NCBI GenBank assembly: GCA_947591155.1 | Contig: CANQDA010000002.1 | Location: 1-64,000 of the forward strand | Direction: 5' to 3' | Source: an uncultured Lachnospiraceae bacterium | GTDB taxonomy: Bacteria; Bacillota; Clostridia; Lachnospirales; Lachnospiraceae | DNA length: 64,000 nt | In this document: positions 1 to 8,247 of the stretch, in pieces | Numbering within the stretch: position 1 is the first letter of the stretch | Layout: each line of letters starts with the position of its first letter | The notes under the pieces: generated by a model | Databases searched by the model: none | Told to the model about the DNA's origin: nothing | Seen by the model: the letters and a program-made list of their open reading frames with translations, nothing else | Position numbers and translations under genes: made by a program

Positions 1-119
1 CAAAGATCATTATACCTCAGGGGACCAATACTCTTTTATTTATTTTTTATCAACTGACAATATCTTTACTCCAACCCTGTTTAGTGAATTAAAACGGATG
101 TCCGATGTTTGTGAAACAG

Positions 120-163
120 GAAAAAGACGCCGTGGAAGCTGTAGATGCAGCTTCCACGGCGCC
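120..163 (-). terminator. Intrinsic terminator of the secreted-protein gene
   Basis: A perfect 13-bp stem (128-140 with 149-161) closes an 8-nt loop. Read on the minus strand, the stem is followed by a run of five T, as expected just after the stop codon of the minus-strand gene ending at 187. The bases left of it (1-119) are AT-rich and I see no gene in them. Confidence 0.85.
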
Positions 164-186
164 TTGATTTTTGCCGGAATAACGTT

Positions 187-1128
187 TTACTCGGCCGGAG
201 TCGCTACCGTATCCGCAGCTGGAGCGGCGAGCACTTCGTCCGGAATGACGATCTCGTCCACGGTGTTGTAGCCCATCGTCATGTCGAGAGTGCAGTCGTT
301 CAGAACGATCTCCGCGGTGGTAGTCGCGGCGCTGTCGCCCATGGCGCTGCCCATTGACTGAGCGATGAGCGAGTTGAACGCGGACAGGTCGCTGCCGTTG
401 AAGTCAACGTGCACCTTCGTCGGAAGATAGGAGGAAGCGTCCACATAGTACTCAATGTTCATTACGATACCGTTGAGCATACTGAGGACCATGCTGACGT
501 TCTCGTCCGCCGTGAGATCCTGACCGGTCGTCTCGGAGGACTTCTGAAGGATCGTGTTGAACGCGGCGGAATCGATCGTGCAGTTGATCTGATAGCACTC
601 GACGCCGTCCACATCGGCGGCTTCCGGAGCGAGCTCGAAATTCAATCCCCACTCGGCCATATCAGAGAGGGATACGGACTGACCGGAAGCGGTGTCCATA
701 AGCTCTTTCATGTTGACGCCGGTGTTGGAGGACTGCGCCTGCCAAGAGCCGGTGGTCGGATCTTTCATATACATCGTCATGGTGCCGTCGTCGCCTGTCA
801 CCATATAGGATTCGATCGGCGTCGTCTGCCCCTCAGACAGAGCGGCAACGTCCATGGATCCGGTCATCTTCATCGCGATCGGATCCAACGTGTAGTCCAT
901 CTGCATGGAACCGGAAGCGGTGATCGGCATATTGGTCGTGTTCGTGCCGTCGGAGATATTGAGCGCGGCGTCCAGATTGACGTCCATCCCCATGGACATG
1001 CTCTTCATGTCCACCTCTGCGGCCGCCATCTTCTCGGCGAGTGAATCGAGCGTCTCGGCACTGTCGAATCCGCAAAGCATGGAAGCTGCTGCGACGACTG
1101 CGAGACCCATAAGAAACTGTTTTTTCAT
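187..1128 (-). CDS. Secreted DUF6612/LolA-like protein
   Basis: Exported protein of 313 aa and unknown function. The chosen ATG (minus strand, 1126-1128) lies about 8 nt after a good AAGGAAGG site; an in-frame ATG eight codons upstream has no such site. The N-terminus MKKQFLMGLAVVAAASMLCG is a Sec signal peptide. A Cys is present, but Leu at -1 is a poor lipobox, so lipidation is uncertain. The rest is rich in Met, Ser, Thr and Asp, with repeated beta-like strands (for example SMSMGMDVNLDAAL and TMTMYMKDPT), resembling the DUF6612 or LppX/LolA-like folds of firmicute surface lipoproteins; this is a resemblance, not a search result. It is monocistronic, with its own promoter and terminator. 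Confidence 0.75.
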   Translation of the reverse strand: MKKQFLMGLAVVAAASMLCGFDSAETLDSLAEKMAAAEVDMKSMSMGMDVNLDAALNISDGTNTTNMPITASGSMQMDYTLDPIAMKMTGSMDVAALSEGQTTPIESYMVTGDDGTMTMYMKDPTTGSWQAQSSNTGVNMKELMDTASGQSVSLSDMAEWGLNFELAPEAADVDGVECYQINCTIDSAAFNTILQKSSETTGQDLTADENVSMVLSMLNGIVMNIEYYVDASSYLPTKVHVDFNGSDLSAFNSLIAQSMGSAMGDSAATTTAEIVLNDCTLDMTMGYNTVDEIVIPDEVLAAPAADTVATPAE

Positions 1129-1184
1129 AAATCGAAATCCTTCCTTTCCCACTATGTAGATAAATGATTGATTAAGATGGCGTT

Positions 1185-1213
1185 ATTATAGCACCGATTG
1201 TTTTCACTGTCCA
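1185..1213 (-). promoter_or_regulatory. SigA-type promoter of the secreted-protein gene
   Basis: On the minus strand TGGACA (1208-1213) and TATAAT (1185-1190) are separated by 17 bp, about 57 bp upstream of the start codon at 1128. Confidence 0.8.
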
Positions 1214-1285
1214 TAGAGCAAAGTCTGGAAGTATGGAAAATTAAGAAAAAATACACATTTTAGCGAATTGTGCGAAAAAAATTTC

Positions 1286-1313
1286 TTGCGAAACGGGGTG
1301 ATTGTGGTATATT
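1286..1313 (+). promoter_or_regulatory. SigA-type promoter of folC
   Basis: TTGCGA (1286-1291) and TATATT (1308-1313) with a 16-bp spacer, about 64 bp before the folC start. It is divergent from the promoter at 1185-1213. Confidence 0.6.
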
Positions 1314-1376
1314 GTTAGCGTTGACGGAAGACAGAGATAAAGCAGGGCGTAAAATACAGAAACAGAGGATATCATC

Positions 1377-2699
1377 ATGAATTATACGGAAGCGGTGGAA
1401 TATATAGAGAGTACGCCGAAATTTACGAAAAAAAACAAACCGGAGAACACTGCTGAGCTGATCCGCAGGCTCGGCAATCCGGAGCGACGGATGAGGGTGA
1501 TCCATGTGGCGGGGACGAACGGAAAAGGCTCTGTCTGCGCGTTCCTGGCGTCGATCCTTGAGAAAGCCGGAAAGCGGACGGGCCTGTTCACCTCCCCGCA
1601 TCTCGTCGAGATCACGGAACGTTTTCAGATCGATCAGACGTCTGTGTCGCACGAGACGTTCACGGACGCGTTTGTGCGTGTGAAACGGGAGATCGACGCG
1701 ATGATCGCGGACGGCTACGCGCATCCGGCTTATTTTGAGTTGCTGTTCGCGGCTGGACTTCTCATGTTTGAGGAGGCCGGGGTGGAATATCTGGTGTTGG
1801 AGACCGGACTCGGCGGACGTCTGGACGCGACGAACCTCGTCGAGCGTCCGATCGCCTGTGTGCTTACGAGTATCAGCCTCGACCACATGGAATATCTGGG
1901 CGACACCGTGGCGAAGATCGCGGCGGAGAAGGCCGGGATCATCAAGGAAGGTGTGCCGGTCGTCTACGACGGGAGGAATTCGGAGGCAGAGCAGGTGATC
2001 CTTTCTCAGGCGGAGAAAATGCACGCGCCGACGTACCGGTATGACGATTCTATGTGCGAAATACTTGCAAAAACAGATAAAAGCATTGATTTTATGCTCG
2101 ATTGCAGTTATGATAAAACTGATACGGCGGGGAAGCTGCGGATCACGGTTCCGTTTCTTGCAGAATATCAGGTCGCAAACAGCTCGCTCGCCGTGATGGC
2201 GGCACGGGTCGTCAGCCGACAGGACGCCGGTTGCAAGATCACCGATGAGATGATCACGGAGGGGATCCGCACGGCTCGATGGCAGGGCAGAATGGAGACG
2301 GTGTTGCCGGGCGTGGTGTTGGACGGGGCGCACAATGCGGACGGGATCAGGGAATTCATCCGCACGGCCGCGGATGTCAGGGAACGGACGCCGGTTTCCC
2401 TTTTGTTCTCGGCGGTTGTCGAGAAGGAATACGAGAAGATGATCCGGGAGATCTGTGAGGATATGCGGCCGGAGTTTGTCGTGGTGACGCAGGTGGGAGG
2501 CGCGCGCGTCGTTCCGGCGGATACGCTTGTGGAGGTGTTTCGCAGATACACGAACGTTTCGGTCATCGCGAAGGCAGACGTGTCGGAAGCGTTCTCGGAG
2601 GCGCTTGCGCGCAGGGGAGACAGTATGCTGTTCTGCGCGGGTTCACTGTATCTGGTCGGGGAGCTGAAGAAGATATTGCTGCAGGAACAGGCGGTGTGA
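1377..2699 (+). CDS. folC: Bifunctional folylpolyglutamate/dihydrofolate synthase
   Basis: Cytoplasmic Mur-ligase-type enzyme of 440 aa that adds glutamate to dihydropteroate and/or reduced folates with ATP. Visible are the P-loop GTNGKGS (residues 46-52) within HVAGTNGKGSVCAFL, the folate-loop segment LFTSPHLVEITERFQ, and LETGLGGRLDATN, all hallmarks of FolC. The C-terminal half carries a Mur-ligase C-domain pattern (VLDGAHNADGI). Length is normal for the family. An AGAGGA site precedes the ATG. It heads a three-gene unit with the 51-aa ORF and the TPR protein. One-carbon folates made here feed the formyltransferase gene further along. Confidence 0.95.
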   Translation: MNYTEAVEYIESTPKFTKKNKPENTAELIRRLGNPERRMRVIHVAGTNGKGSVCAFLASILEKAGKRTGLFTSPHLVEITERFQIDQTSVSHETFTDAFVRVKREIDAMIADGYAHPAYFELLFAAGLLMFEEAGVEYLVLETGLGGRLDATNLVERPIACVLTSISLDHMEYLGDTVAKIAAEKAGIIKEGVPVVYDGRNSEAEQVILSQAEKMHAPTYRYDDSMCEILAKTDKSIDFMLDCSYDKTDTAGKLRITVPFLAEYQVANSSLAVMAARVVSRQDAGCKITDEMITEGIRTARWQGRMETVLPGVVLDGAHNADGIREFIRTAADVRERTPVSLLFSAVVEKEYEKMIREICEDMRPEFVVVTQVGGARVVPADTLVEVFRRYTNVSVIAKADVSEAFSEALARRGDSMLFCAGSLYLVGELKKILLQEQAV

Positions 2700-2759
2700 A
2701 TCGATCCGCGGATTTTACGGCGGCGCAGGACATACACGGTTTTATGAGGAGAGGAACAG

Positions 2760-2915
2760 ATGATTAATTACGAAGAGGAACTGAAAAAATTTCATCCCAG
2801 CATGGACGTAAATGAGGCGGAGGACGCGATCTACAGCCGCGACCTGACTGACGTTACGGACATTCTGAAGGAGATGCTCAGGGAAGAAAAGAAGAACAGA
2901 AAGCAGAGGAGTTAG
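2760..2915 (+). CDS. Small conserved-looking acidic/basic protein (51 aa)
   Basis: A 51-codon frame begins MINYEEELKKFHPSMDVNEA and ends with a basic tail (EEKKNRKQRS). It has a GAGGAGAGGAAC ribosome site before the ATG and stops three bases before the next gene's ATG at 2919, a tight arrangement typical of translational coupling. The middle (EDAIYSRDLTDVTDILKEML) looks alpha-helical. No known domain is recognised. Its position between folC and a TPR membrane protein suggests a small partner of that protein; this is inference only. Confidence 0.7.
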   Translation: MINYEEELKKFHPSMDVNEAEDAIYSRDLTDVTDILKEMLREEKKNRKQRS

Positions 2916-2918
2916 TCC

Positions 2919-4589
2919 ATGAGGTGTATCTACTGCAATACCCCTCTGGCGGCGATCGATTACTGCACGGGCTGTGGCGCGGACATCACGATTCAGAAGC
3001 GCATCGTCCGAATCTCCAATCTTCTGTACAATGAGGGGCTGGAAAAAGCGTTGGTCCGGGACATGAAAGGGGCGATCACCTGTCTCCAGCGCAGTCTGAA
3101 ATTTAACAAGGAAAATACGGATGCAAGGAACCTTCTGGGTCTCTGCTACTACGAGACGGGGGAGGCGGTCTCCGCGCTCTGCGAGTGGGTCGTCAGCAAA
3201 AATCTCCAACAGTCGGACAACCTTGCGGATTATTACATCAATGAGCTTCAGACGAACAAGAACCGTCTCGACACGATCAACCAGACGATTCGCAAGTACA
3301 ATCAGTGCATTACATACTGCCGCGAGGGCAACGAGGATGTGGCCATCATTCAGCTCAAAAAAGTGCTCAGCCAGAATCCCAAGCTTGTCAGGGCGTATCA
3401 GCTGCTTGCGCTGTTGTACATGAAGCGGCAGGAGTACGAGCGCGCGCGGAGGCTTCTGAAAAAGGCGCTGAATATCGACACCACGAACACGACGACACTG
3501 CGGTATTTTCAGGAGATCGAGGATATCACGGGCCGGAGCACGAATCTTGGACGGAGGTACAAGAAACAGGAGAAAGATACAAAGGAGAGCGTATCCGGTT
3601 CTCTGCGGTACATGAGCGGCACGGAGATGGTGATCCAGCCGACCACATTCCGGGACAGCTCCGGGATCGCGACCTTTATCAACATCGCACTCGGAATTCT
3701 CTTAGGCGGCGCGATCGTGTGGTTCCTGATCGTCCCGGCGAACCGCCAGTCGGTCAACGATGAGGCGAACCGTCAGGTGACGGACGCTAACACAAAACTT
3801 GCTACGGAGGCGGTCAAGGCGCAGGAACTCCAGGATGAGATCGACGGCTATGTGGCGCAGGTGGAGAGCGCGCAGCAGGACCGCGACGACGCGCTTGCGA
3901 AGGCGGAGAGCTACGATGAACTGCTCGGAGCGGCGCAGGTGTATGTGAGCGGGGACGCGACGACTGCCGCCAATCGGATCGCAAATCTGGACGCGGCGGA
4001 TTTCGACGGCAACGCGAAGGCATTGTACGAGGCGCTTTCCGGTGCGGCGCAGGGCAGTCTTTTCAGCCAGTATTACAGCGCGGGCACATCGGCCTACGTG
4101 CTGCCGGATTACAAGACGGCCGCCGAGCAGCTGCAGAAGGCAGTGGACGCCGATCCGGACCGCAAGCAGGCGAATTACGGGGACGCGCTTTTGTACCTCG
4201 GGATGTCCTACTATTATCTCGGGGATTCGACAAAAGCGGACAATGTGTTTGGGCAGCTTCAGCAGTATTTCCCGAACCTGGCGCAGCAGTACGGGATATC
4301 GGGCTATATGACCTCCTCCGGCGGAAACGCCGCCGGACAGGATACGGGAGCGCAGGATTTGAGCGGCCTCGGGGACGCGACGACAGGCCAGAATGCGAAC
4401 GGGACCGGGGACGGCAATATCACAGTGTACGGCGACCAGGGCAACGGCGGGGCGGACAATTATACCGATCCGGGTACCACGGATCAGGGTTATGATTACG
4501 AAAACGGCATCTACCCGGCGTGGACGGATCCGAATACCGGCATACAGTACGACGTCTACGGGAATCCGCTCCCCGGTCAGGGACTATAA
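2919..4589 (+). CDS. Zinc-ribbon/TPR membrane protein
   Basis: Protein of 556 aa, role unknown. The N-terminus has two CxxC pairs (C3/C6 and C16/C19), a minimal zinc ribbon. Residues about 35-210 form tetratricopeptide helices (for example LRYFQEIEDITG follows repeated helix pairs). One transmembrane segment lies near 250-272 (NIALGILLGGAIVWFLIV). It is followed by a coiled coil (about 280-335), a second TPR block (near 390-450) and a Gly/Asn/Thr/Asp-rich tail. The topology suggests a cytoplasmic ribbon and TPR with an outer TPR and a disordered tail. It is the last gene of the folC unit and is followed by a terminator. Likely an adaptor for a protein complex, but no partner can be named. Confidence 0.8.
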   Translation: MRCIYCNTPLAAIDYCTGCGADITIQKRIVRISNLLYNEGLEKALVRDMKGAITCLQRSLKFNKENTDARNLLGLCYYETGEAVSALCEWVVSKNLQQSDNLADYYINELQTNKNRLDTINQTIRKYNQCITYCREGNEDVAIIQLKKVLSQNPKLVRAYQLLALLYMKRQEYERARRLLKKALNIDTTNTTTLRYFQEIEDITGRSTNLGRRYKKQEKDTKESVSGSLRYMSGTEMVIQPTTFRDSSGIATFINIALGILLGGAIVWFLIVPANRQSVNDEANRQVTDANTKLATEAVKAQELQDEIDGYVAQVESAQQDRDDALAKAESYDELLGAAQVYVSGDATTAANRIANLDAADFDGNAKALYEALSGAAQGSLFSQYYSAGTSAYVLPDYKTAAEQLQKAVDADPDRKQANYGDALLYLGMSYYYLGDSTKADNVFGQLQQYFPNLAQQYGISGYMTSSGGNAAGQDTGAQDLSGLGDATTGQNANGTGDGNITVYGDQGNGGADNYTDPGTTDQGYDYENGIYPAWTDPNTGIQYDVYGNPLPGQGL

Positions 4590-4613
4590 AACGATAAAAC
4601 AGAACAACGAATC

Positions 4614-4663
4614 AAAAAGAGACTGTTACAGAAGAGAAACGCTTCGGTGGCAGTCTCTTTTTA
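4614..4663 (+). terminator. Terminator after the folC-TPR unit
   Basis: The arm AAAAAGAGACTG (4614-4625) pairs with CAGTCTCTTTTT (4651-4662), giving a 12-bp stem ending in a T run, 25 bp after the TPR stop codon. Confidence 0.85.
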
Positions 4664-4778
4664 TGCGCAGACCCGCATGCAAAAAGCGGCTGCCGTCGCA
4701 GAGCGCGGGCCGCGCGGCGGGCAGGGCGTATGCCCTGTTCAATTCAGCAGGAAAACAGAGAGTACAGGGGGTAATGAC

Positions 4779-5114
4779 ATGAATCAGGTATTCACGATTG
4801 CAGGGACGGTGATGACCATTCACCTGCCGGCAGAGCTGGATCATCACAGCGCAGAGCAGATCAGGGCGGAGGCGGACCGGCTGATCCGCACGCGCAACAT
4901 CCGCAGCCTGATGTTCGATTTCGCCGGGACAAGCTTCATGGACAGTTCCGGGATCGGCATGATTATCGGGAGGTATAAGATGATGCGTTTCATGGGCGGC
5001 AATGTCGTGGCGATTCGCGTCGGGGAAGCGATGCGCAGGATCCTGACGCTGTCCGGGGTCTACAAGGTGATCGATATCTACGAGGATTTGCCGCAACAGC
5101 CGGGACTGTACTGA
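4779..5114 (+). CDS. spoIIAA: Anti-sigma F factor antagonist SpoIIAA
   Basis: STAS-domain protein of 111 aa that, when unphosphorylated, releases SigF from SpoIIAB in the forespore. The phospho-acceptor motif is seen as SFMDSSGIGMIIGRYK, with the Ser near residue 57, and the N-terminal strand is TVMTIHLPAELDHHSAEQI. I take the ATG at 4779 because AGGGGG lies about 7 nt upstream; a longer in-frame extension back to 4647 runs through the terminator and is unlikely. It is followed by spoIIAB and sigF in the classical order. A SigH promoter would be expected upstream but I could not place one with confidence. Confidence 0.93.
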   Translation: MNQVFTIAGTVMTIHLPAELDHHSAEQIRAEADRLIRTRNIRSLMFDFAGTSFMDSSGIGMIIGRYKMMRFMGGNVVAIRVGEAMRRILTLSGVYKVIDIYEDLPQQPGLY

Positions 5115-5218
5115 CGACGGGATTCGGGCTGGAGCGCCTGTGCATGGATCGCCGTATAAAGTATGCAGCCGGAATGAAAGGATTGCCGCAGCAAACGCAT
5201 TAGACAAAGGGGGAACAT

Positions 5219-5731
5219 ATGATGCATCAAAATGAGATGAAACTGGAGTTTGACAGCCGCTCATGCAATGAGAGCTTTGCGCGTGTGACGGTGGCCGCGT
5301 TCATGACGCAGCTTGATCCGACGCTCGAGGAGGTGGCAGATGTCAAGACAGCCGTGTCCGAGGCGGTCACGAACGCGATTATACACGGTTACGAGGGCAG
5401 GGTGGAGAAGGTCACGATCTTTTGCAGGCTCGAAGGGCAGGAGCTTTATGTGGAGGTGCGGGATTACGGAAAAGGGATTGCGGACGTGCCGCGTGCGATG
5501 GAGCCGCTCTATACGACAAAAGAAGAATGTGACCGTGCAGGAATGGGATTTTCTTTCATGGAAGCGTTCATGGATTCGCTCGAGGTGGAGTCCGCGCCAG
5601 AGCGTGGGACCTGCGTGAAGATGCGCAAGCGGATCTCGCGTGAGACCGATGGCGGCTCAGACGACGAGTGCAGGGATGGGACGAATGCCCGGTGCGGAGA
5701 AGCCATCGGAAATAGACAGGAAAGGTTGTGA
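5219..5731 (+). CDS. spoIIAB: Anti-sigma F factor / serine kinase SpoIIAB
   Basis: GHKL-fold kinase that binds SigF and phosphorylates SpoIIAA. The N-box appears as VKTAVSEAVTNAIIHGYEG, the G1 box as VRDYGKGI, and a G2-like box as DRAGMGFSFMEAFMD. At 170 aa it is about 25-30 residues longer than usual: the fold ends near VKMRKRIS and a hydrophilic tail (RETDGGSDDECRDGTNARCG and on) follows. The ATG at 5219 follows GGGGGAACAT; a second ATG at 5222 is equally possible. Its stop codon overlaps the sigF GTG by GTGA, so the two are coupled. Confidence 0.93.
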   Translation: MMHQNEMKLEFDSRSCNESFARVTVAAFMTQLDPTLEEVADVKTAVSEAVTNAIIHGYEGRVEKVTIFCRLEGQELYVEVRDYGKGIADVPRAMEPLYTTKEECDRAGMGFSFMEAFMDSLEVESAPERGTCVKMRKRISRETDGGSDDECRDGTNARCGEAIGNRQERL

Positions 5732-6456
5732 TCTGGCGAATGGAACACACCCTTGCGTTGATTAAACGGGTTCACGAGGGGGATAAAGATGCCAGAGAAC
5801 AGTTGGTAGAAGAGAACATGGGACTCGTGTTTACGGTGGTGCACCGCTTTCAGGGGCGTGGCTGTGAACAGGAGGATCTGGTGCAGATTGGCTGCATCGG
5901 TCTGCTGAAAGCAATCGACAATTTTGATTGTTCTTATGAGGTGCGCTTTTCGACGTACGCGGTTCCAATGATTACCGGGGAGATCAGGCGTTTCTTGCGC
6001 GACGACGGGATGATCAAGGTGAGCCGGATCCTGAAAGAGGCGGCGGCCAAAGCGTATCGGGCGCGCGACGCGTTGGAGAAACGCGGCGGGAAGGAGCCGA
6101 CGATGGAGGAGATCGCGCAGGAGACTGGGATCAGCGCGGAGGATCTGGCGCTCGCGATGGAGGCGATGTCAGACGTGGAATCCTTAAGTCAGACGATCTA
6201 CAGCGGGGATGGCACGCCAGTGCTTTTAAGCGATCGCCTCCCGGACCGAAAGGATCGCAACGAGGAGCTGCTGAACCGCATGCTGCTTCTGGAGCTTTTA
6301 AAGCTTTTGTCAAAGGAGGAGCAGGAGATCATACGGCTGCGTTACTTCGAGGACTGCACGCAGGTGCAGGTCGCCGGGCGGCTGGGAATGACGCAGGTGC
6401 AGGTGTCGCGCGCCGAGAAACGGATCCTGAAGAAGCTGCGTGAGGCTGGGACATAA
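5728..6456 (+). CDS. sigF: RNA polymerase sporulation sigma factor SigF
   Basis: Sigma-70 family factor (242 aa) that drives early forespore transcription. Region 2 is clear (DLVQIGCIGLLKAIDNFD, then VRFSTYAVPMITGEIRRFLR), region 3 follows, and region 4 contains LSKEEQEIIRLRYFEDCTQ with the helix-turn-helix VAGRLGMTQVQVSRAEKRIL. I prefer the GTG at 5728, which overlaps the spoIIAB TGA and has AGGA six bases upstream. The ATG at 5740 would leave the ribosome site about 14 nt away. This completes the spoIIA operon. Confidence 0.92.
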   Translation: MIWRMEHTLALIKRVHEGDKDAREQLVEENMGLVFTVVHRFQGRGCEQEDLVQIGCIGLLKAIDNFDCSYEVRFSTYAVPMITGEIRRFLRDDGMIKVSRILKEAAAKAYRARDALEKRGGKEPTMEEIAQETGISAEDLALAMEAMSDVESLSQTIYSGDGTPVLLSDRLPDRKDRNEELLNRMLLLELLKLLSKEEQEIIRLRYFEDCTQVQVAGRLGMTQVQVSRAEKRILKKLREAGT

Positions 6457-6485
6457 ATATTTTTGTGATTTACGTCGATTAACAC

Positions 6486-6514
6486 TTGCGGGAAGACTGA
6501 CGGCTTGGTATGAT
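6486..6514 (+). promoter_or_regulatory. Extended -10 promoter of the fumarase genes
   Basis: TTGCGG (6486-6491), a 17-bp spacer and TATGAT (6509-6514), with TG one base upstream of the -10. The fumarase genes therefore probably have vegetative expression separate from the spoIIA operon. Confidence 0.7.
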
Positions 6515-6590
6515 AAAGCATATTGATACGAAAATGTGAAGGCGCATAGGAAAAATCGAGAGACAAGGCGATGAAGATACAGAAGGAGAG

Positions 6591-7439
6591 ATGACTGTGA
6601 GAGAGATTCAGGCAGGGACGATCACGAATGTGGTGGAACGGCTGTGCATCAGAGCGAACGAATATCTTCCGGAGGATATGAAAAGCGCGATCCGGGATTG
6701 CCGCGCATGCGAGGACTGGCCGATTGCGCGCGATGTTCTGGATAAGATTGTTGAGAACTATGAGATCGCAGAGGCGCAGGAGGTACCGATCTGCCAGGAT
6801 ACCGGTATGGCGTGCGTGTTTCTGGAGATTGGGCAGGATGTGCACATCGCGGGCGGTGGTCTGCGCGAAGCGGTGGACGAGGGCGTGCGCCGCGGGTATG
6901 ACAAAGGTTATCTGCGCAAGTCGGTCGTGAAGGATCCGGTGCGCCGCGGGAACACGGGGGACAATACGCCGGCGATGCTCTACACGGAGATCGTGCCGGG
7001 TGAACAGATCAAAGTGACGGTGGCCCCGAAGGGGTTCGGCAGCGAAAATATGAGCGTGATCCGCATGTTTAAGCCGTCCGCGGGTTTGGAGGGAATCAAG
7101 GATTTTATTCTTGAGACGGTGGAGACAGCCGGGCCGAATCCGTGTCCGCCGATGGTGGTCGGCGTCGGCATCGGAGGAACATTCGACAAGGCGGCGCTGC
7201 TGGCGAAGAAAGCATTGCTGCGGCCGCTCGACTCGCAAAATCCGGATCCGTTCTATGCGGAGCTTGAAAAGGAGATGCTGGAGAGGATCAATCGGCTCGG
7301 CATCGGGCCGCAGGGTTTCGGCGGACGGACGACGGCGCTCGGACTCAACATCGAGACGCTGCCGACGCACATCGCGGGCATGCCCTGCGCGATCAACATC
7401 AGCTGCCATGTGACGCGGCATATGACGGAGGTGATCTAG
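6591..7439 (+). CDS. Fumarate hydratase class I, alpha subunit
   Basis: The 282-aa N-terminal half of the iron-sulfur fumarase/tartrate dehydratase family, made as a separate subunit as in many Clostridia. The three expected cluster cysteines are visible: C68 in EVPICQDTGMA, C185 in GPNPCPPMVVGVGIGG and C272 in INISCHVTRH. The reaction is reversible hydration of fumarate to malate with an oxygen-sensitive [4Fe-4S] cluster. An AAGGAGAG site precedes the ATG. The stop codon directly abuts the beta subunit ATG. L-tartrate dehydratase is the main alternative substrate assignment and cannot be excluded from sequence alone. Confidence 0.9.
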   Translation: MTVREIQAGTITNVVERLCIRANEYLPEDMKSAIRDCRACEDWPIARDVLDKIVENYEIAEAQEVPICQDTGMACVFLEIGQDVHIAGGGLREAVDEGVRRGYDKGYLRKSVVKDPVRRGNTGDNTPAMLYTEIVPGEQIKVTVAPKGFGSENMSVIRMFKPSAGLEGIKDFILETVETAGPNPCPPMVVGVGIGGTFDKAALLAKKALLRPLDSQNPDPFYAELEKEMLERINRLGIGPQGFGGRTTALGLNIETLPTHIAGMPCAINISCHVTRHMTEVI

Positions 7440-8006
7440 ATGGAGAGACATATCACGTTACCGCTCACGGAAGAGCTCGCGCGGACGCTTCATGCGGGCG
7501 ATACAGTGTATCTGACTGGGACGGTCTACACCTCAAGGGACGCGGGACACAAGCGCATGTGCGAGGCGCTCTCTCGCGGCGAGGAGCTTCCGTTTGATCC
7601 GAAGGATGCGACGATCTACTATGTCGGACCGTCTCCGGCGAAGCCGGGACAGGTGATCGGTTCCGCGGGGCCGACGACGAGCGGCCGCATGGACGCTTAC
7701 GCGCCGACGATGATGTCCGTGGGCGCGCGCGGGATGATCGGAAAGGGCGCCAGGCTGCCGGAGGTGGTCAAGGCGATGAAACAATACAGCGGCGTGTACT
7801 TTGGTGCGATCGGCGGCGCGGGGGCGCTTTTATCAAAGTGTATTAAAGAGGCAGAGCTGATCGCGTACGAGGATCTCGGCGCGGAGGCTCTGCGCAGACT
7901 CTATGTGGAGGAGATGCCTCTCGTCGTCATCATCGACTGCGAGGGGAACGATCTCTACGAGAGCGGGCGCGCGGCGTACCTCAGGCAGCGGGGCGAAAGC
8001 AATTAG
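7440..8006 (+). CDS. Fumarate hydratase class I, beta subunit
   Basis: The 188-aa C-terminal half of the two-part fumarase. Family motifs are VIGSAGPTTSGRMDAYAP and SGVYFGAIGGAGALLSKCIK, followed by YEDLGAEALRRLYVEEMPL, which in this family form the swivelling substrate domain. It begins on the base after the alpha subunit stop codon, so the two are surely co-translated. The pair sits between sigF and spoVAA, where Bacillus has no gene; see the findings. Confidence 0.9.
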   Translation: MERHITLPLTEELARTLHAGDTVYLTGTVYTSRDAGHKRMCEALSRGEELPFDPKDATIYYVGPSPAKPGQVIGSAGPTTSGRMDAYAPTMMSVGARGMIGKGARLPEVVKAMKQYSGVYFGAIGGAGALLSKCIKEAELIAYEDLGAEALRRLYVEEMPLVVIIDCEGNDLYESGRAAYLRQRGESN

Positions 8007-8076
8007 GCGGGATCAGGGATAATCAAAGGAAATCCGGCAATACTAAGCTCAAAAACAAGAGTGAGAGGTGGATTGC

Positions 8077-8247
8077 ATGGAAGGAAAATTTTTGACGCGT
8101 TATCTGATCCTGATCACGGCGCTGATGATCTTTGCGGGGGCGGCGTGGTATTTTACGAAGGACTCCGGCGAGCCGCGCTCGGGCACGGTGCTCGCGAGCC
8201 TGGAGGCAGAATTCCCGATCGGGGAGGAAGTTTCCTATGAGCTCTGA
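8077..8247 (+). CDS. Small single-span membrane protein upstream of spoVAA (56 aa)
   Basis: A 56-aa frame starts MEGKFLTRYLILITALMIFA and has one N-terminal transmembrane helix (about 9-25), then a short hydrophilic part ending EFPIGEEVSYEL. AGAGGTGG lies about 6 nt before the ATG. Its end overlaps the first 11 bases of spoVAA, which implies translational coupling. No family is recognised. Because SpoVAA and SpoVAB are also membrane proteins of the dipicolinic-acid channel system, a role as an accessory subunit is possible but unproven. Confidence 0.65.
   Translation: MEGKFLTRYLILITALMIFAGAAWYFTKDSGEPRSGTVLASLEAEFPIGEEVSYEL

Noticed and set aside
4663..4778. SigH promoter for spoIIAA
   Set aside because: Expected from family knowledge, but no pair of AGGA and GAAT elements with correct spacing was convincing.
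6342..7451. Open frame of 369 codons on the minus strand opposite the fumarase alpha gene
   Set aside because: Antisense to a gene with all three cluster cysteines; no start signals.
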